DNA of 64,000 nucleotides from Anagrus nilaparvatae (lineage: Eukaryota > Arthropoda > Insecta > Hymenoptera > Mymaridae). Position numbers and translations under genes: made by a program. Positions 59,928 through 64,000 of this stretch are shown here, in pieces (position 1 is the stretch's first letter; each line of letters opens with the position of its first letter). The stretch is from positions 30,273,501 to 30,337,500 of the forward strand of contig JAKSXM010000272.1 in the NCBI GenBank assembly GCA_022575985.1, in the 5' to 3' direction. The notes under the pieces were generated by a model, which was not told where the DNA came from, did not search any database, and saw only the letters and a list, made by a program, of their open reading frames with translations.

Positions 59928-60231
59928 TACACAGTAAAAAGTAACTTCCTTATATTAACAAAAAAATTAGAAAATTTTCGAAAAATTAGTAAATTTTCAA
60001 AAAAATTTGTAAATATTCGAAAAAAATCGTAAATTTACTAAATTTAGTATATTATCGAAAAATTCGAGAATTCTCGATTTTTTTTGTGCATTTACAAAAA
60101 AAGTTGCAAATTCACAATTATTTTTCGTAAATTTTCGAAAAAAAATTGTAAATTATCAATTCTTCTTATGAATTCACAAAAAAAAAATCTAATTTTTTTG
60201 TTAATATAAGGAAGTTACTTTTTACAGTGTA
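59928..60231. mobile_element. 300-bp palindromic MITE with TA duplication
   Basis: CACAGTAAAAAGTAACTTCC at 59930 faces the inverse GGAAGTTACTTTTTACAGTG ending at 60229, and the pairing runs over about 40 bp (TATATTAACAAAAAAATTAG side). TA flanks both ends. The interior repeats AAATTTTCGAAAAA-type units on both strands. Confidence 0.88.
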
Positions 60232-63200
60232 GGTATATGAAATTCACTATTTTTGAATTTTCTTTTTGTTTTAAGGCATTTAGAATCATTTACGGGATTT
60301 CAAAAAATTAATCTATGGTGCAAAAAGGGCTTTAAAAATAATAAAGATATATAAATATAGCGTCTCAAACAGGTGAAACTTTTAAAGTTTTAAAGAGTGG
60401 ATTTTTAAAGATCAATTCTATATTTATCTAAAAGTACCTTAACTAAGCAATTAAAATAAAGATGAAAAAGTATAACATAATAATGTTCTGCTATTAAAAC
60501 CTCATTTTTAATTCATTAGTTATTAGCCATCCCTTTAGACTTTCGCACATAAACGAGCAATTACTTAATTATATGATAAAAATTCATTGAAAAGCTAACT
60601 ATAGCTAATAAAATTATATACATAAAACAGGAAAGGAAATACACTTTCTCACTAGGAAATGCACATGGACCGAAGTTTGTAATTATCTATAAAGCTCTCA
60701 GGAAACGCATCCTTCCAGGGGATTTAATTACCAGCTATAAATGCAGATGCTTTCTTATAGAAAACAATAAAGCAAGTTTCTCAACATCCAAGGAGTGAAT
60801 AGGGTTCGGGCTCAGGTATTCAAGTATAAGCTCATCGCCTAATTAGCGTTCGGTATTTATCCATCAATTAGAAAATCACTTAAATAATTTGTATCTCCAA
60901 AAAAGTATGTCAATTATTTTATTGGTACCTAGTCATCCTATAAAAAACTTTGACCTCTCTGATACGTGATTATATAAATTGAGCTATGAAATTCGCATTT
61001 AATAAACGATAGTCTCTCACGAAATTCCTCACTTTTCAACCGTTTAATAAAGTAGACTCTATAGAGTGATAAACAGTGATAGAACCGAGAAGGTTTCAGG
61101 AAATAATTATTTATATTTTTCATATTCGATAAACGATCTGCTTTTAATTTTCTAATATTTTATTATATCATAATATTTGTACATATTTTAAAATGTTACC
61201 TACATATAAATTTTCGTGACTTTTTTACAGTATCTTTAAGATCTACAAGATTTCAATATTTAAACTAATTAGCGAAAAAATTATTACGTTATCCCCATTA
61301 TTTTTCAAAATAATATAATTTTTCACAGTCTCCATATAATAAGCACTTTTTAATTAAATTTCGTTTATGTACTAACAAGGAAGAGAAGAAAATTACACAT
61401 GCATACTATTAATTATCAATCAATAAAATTTTTTCTAAAAGAACGTACGTTATGTGTATAGAAGGTAAATAAATATTGAAATTAAAATTACAGGTATAAA
61501 ATCGTAATATTTATGTACCAATTTTTAAAATATATATTTAAATAAATATAAAGTGGCTAAATCACATGAAACGTTGTTATTTTTTTTTAAAGAGTTATGT
61601 GCTTGAGTATTAAATGACGTAAGAATGTAATGAAAAATTATAGAAAAAACATTTATTATACATTCTAAAAAAATATCCTCGATACCCCTCGCACATAGTT
61701 TTATGTTTCCTAATGTTATTTTGAAGTTTAAATTAATGAAAGAAAATATAAGTTTTGAATACTTAAATATTTAAGCTTTCACTTTTTTTTTTTTCATCAA
61801 AAAAAATAAATATTAAAATGTCAAAAATAAGGTGACCTATCTCTAGAAAAATTTATAAATAAATCTAATTATTCAAAGTTAACCTCAATCTTTTAAAACT
61901 CTCTCGCGGCGCGGCGCGTAGGTAAAACATGTTACAAGCGAATGGGAATGTAAATTTCTACCTGATTCCAATATACAAATAATAAATATTAAATTAACAT
62001 AGTGTAACACGTTGATTTACTATATATTATAATAACGGATATAAATTTAATATGAATTTTTATACGCGAAAACCAGTATTTAAAATTTTTTTTAAAAACT
62101 TAATTTTTGTACTATATTGTTAATTAAATAAATAAATTTTTTGTTTTATCGTATTTTAGATAAGTTTTAAGTGATAATTTTATCGGCAAATATCTGATTT
62201 TTGACCTTTTTTTTCTTAAATTTGAATAATTATAAATTGTTAAAAGATCATCATTATTCAGAATAATGCATGAAATATGGGAAAAGCTTTAATCAAGGAT
62301 TTAATTGTGTACTATAATATTATTCTTTGAACTCTATTTTTTCCTTTCCTTGAATTAAATTTTAAATTGAAACTTAGCATTTTCCTTCGCATTAATTAGT
62401 CTGTACTATGTACGCTATAAAATTTAAATCCCATAGTCTCGTTTATTAACTAGTCTAAAATTTTGAAGACACACGATAATTTGGATACGTTTACACCGGG
62501 CTCGGTTGAGTTGAATATCAGTTGAAATTAAGTAAAAAGTGTGTAAAACATTTTTTTCGGCTTTGCCTCGGAAGGTAATTTACGTGCGATTTGGGCCATT
62601 CTTTATTTTTCTGGCCTAGGATCGTAATATACTATTGTTCCATATATCGTCTAGGCGTTCGAGTAAAAATCTTGTAGTTCAGTTTTTCCGGGTTCTATTT
62701 ATCTTATCAAGACGCGTAACGACTTATTGAATGCAGAATTTTATAAGCTTTATTTGGCTCACAAGATTTTTTCTCTATCATCAACGGTTCAAGATATATT
62801 TTTAAAAAAACAGAAAACGTTGGCCTTTGGCCTTGATTTTCAGAAAATACTACCCCTCCTCTGGCCATGTTAAATCGACAGTTAAATAATGTACACATCA
62901 CAACAAACAATTTAAAAAAAAAATAATTTTTCATTCCTTTTAACTGCAGATTCAAGGTCTCTTTTGGACCGGTTTCCTGAACTATTATAATAAAATTTTA
63001 AGAATAAGTATATACTTTGGCAAAATAACCAAATGTCCTGAATAGAAAAAGATTTTTATCCAATAATTACAATTTCTACGTTTATGTTAACACGTAACAT
63101 CAAATTTTCATTAATTCTGAAATACAGCTTATTAAACACGCACAGAGTATTTTAAAATTATCATTTACTTTTTAACTATTTATAATTTATAAGCTTTATT

Positions 63201-64000
63201 ATAAGTGATTGTATTATTCTTGCGCGTACTTATATAGATTCACAAAGTCATTTCGTTTGCGAGAAAATTATTTTCAAAAGTCTTCTATGCAGCACACTGA
63301 GAAATTTAAATAAAACAAACTTCGCGTGTTACTTTATTTTAAAAAAAATTAAAATTTTTCTTTTTATTCCGCAAGATATGCATATATTTTGGAAATGTTA
63401 AAAGAATTAATAACCGTAATTATCATATTGCTCAATAATTTCCAAAATTTAAACTGTACATATTGTATGCAAATATTTATATCATTTAACCACACTTAGC
63501 GTAATATACTTAAAACACCTGGTTACATACCTAATTTACTTTCAACCCCCCTCTCCGAGCTTTAACTTCATTATTCATATTAAATATTATAAATCATTAA
63601 AATAAAAAAAATTTAATTTATGTGTGAATTATTAAACTAAAACAATCGCAAATACACAAAGTTGATCGACACTTGTATAAATAAATTTTTTTTTTGAGTA
63701 GGTAACATAAGAGTTATGCCGTTATTTATAAAAAAACTCGTACATACAACTATTGAAAACGTTTTGTCATTCGTTATTATAACCGAACAAAAGGAGACTT
63801 ATATGTCACCAGCTATGTAACAAACTCGAATGCAAGATTTTTATTTGATTTATATTTATTTATTATTGTGCAAAATGTACATTCAATATTTTTTTTTTCT
63901 TTAAATTTCATATATATTTTACAGTATTTTTAATAATTTATTATTATAATAACCGTTATTAAATAAATTACATACGAACAACTAATTACAATACTTGAAT
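60232..64000. other. AT-rich non-coding region to the window end
   Basis: No gene is supported. A GC-rich patch CTCGCGGCGCGGCGCGTAGG near 61902 and a family D half copy (62572-62636) are the only notable features. Open frames at 60938-61123 (-) and 62707-62955 (-) show no family resemblance. Confidence 0.5.
62572..62636. mobile_element. Family D MITE half copy
   Basis: TTTACGTGCGATTTGGGCCA followed by TTCTTTATTTTTCTGGCC and TAATATACTATT is the reverse of 9316-9372. The other arm is not visible nearby. Confidence 0.7.

Noticed and set aside
62707..62955. 82-codon minus-strand frame with a hydrophobic start
   Set aside because: It could mimic a small secreted protein, but there is no supporting promoter, homologue or continuation, and it adjoins a MITE fragment.

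Overview
This window is AT-rich insect nuclear DNA. Short introns of mostly 60-100 bp, a tandem array of insect-type odorant receptors, clear orthologues of animal housekeeping genes and dense palindromic DNA transposons all point to an insect. A hymenopteran, perhaps a parasitoid wasp, is my best guess from the odorant receptor style and AT content, but that is inference. Exon coordinates below were worked out by hand from splice sites and checked for phase; every multi-exon model given as complete keeps one open frame.

The left half (1-33.2 kb) is an accessory, repeat-rich region. It holds three complete five-exon odorant receptor genes on the + strand (3042-5680, 26611-29485, 29989-33211) and one truncated receptor pseudogene (23786-24129). 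Between the first receptor and the others lie a divergent MOV10/Armitage-type helicase gene (10311-13656), a 6.7 kb foldback-like element (13891-20590) with almost perfectly mirrored arms and a 26-bp satellite, and a small JmjC-like gene (21016-23271) that is broken by a 268-bp TA-flanked insertion. Removing that insertion restores the reading frame exactly. At least six families of palindromic or MITE-like elements recur through this half, several of them as facing or nested copies.

The right half (34.3-54 kb) is a compact housekeeping block: mitochondrial NAD-dependent methylenetetrahydrofolate dehydrogenase (-), the Arf-GEF GBF1/garz in 15 exons (-), dynein light chain roadblock (+), mitochondrial ribosomal protein mL45 (-), the N-terminal half of the Rab3GAP catalytic subunit (+), and a leucine-rich-repeat type I membrane protein (-) whose first exon was not found. 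GBF1/roadblock and mL45/Rab3GAP1 are head-to-head pairs with short shared 5' regions. Rab3GAP1 stops after its fifth exon and no further exon is seen up to 64 kb. Either the opposite-strand LRR gene lies in a very long Rab3GAP1 intron, or the gene is truncated here.

The last 10 kb (54-64 kb) has no convincing exon. It is AT-rich non-coding sequence with a few MITEs, probably the 5' intron or upstream region of the LRR gene. No tRNA, rRNA or CRISPR was recognised.
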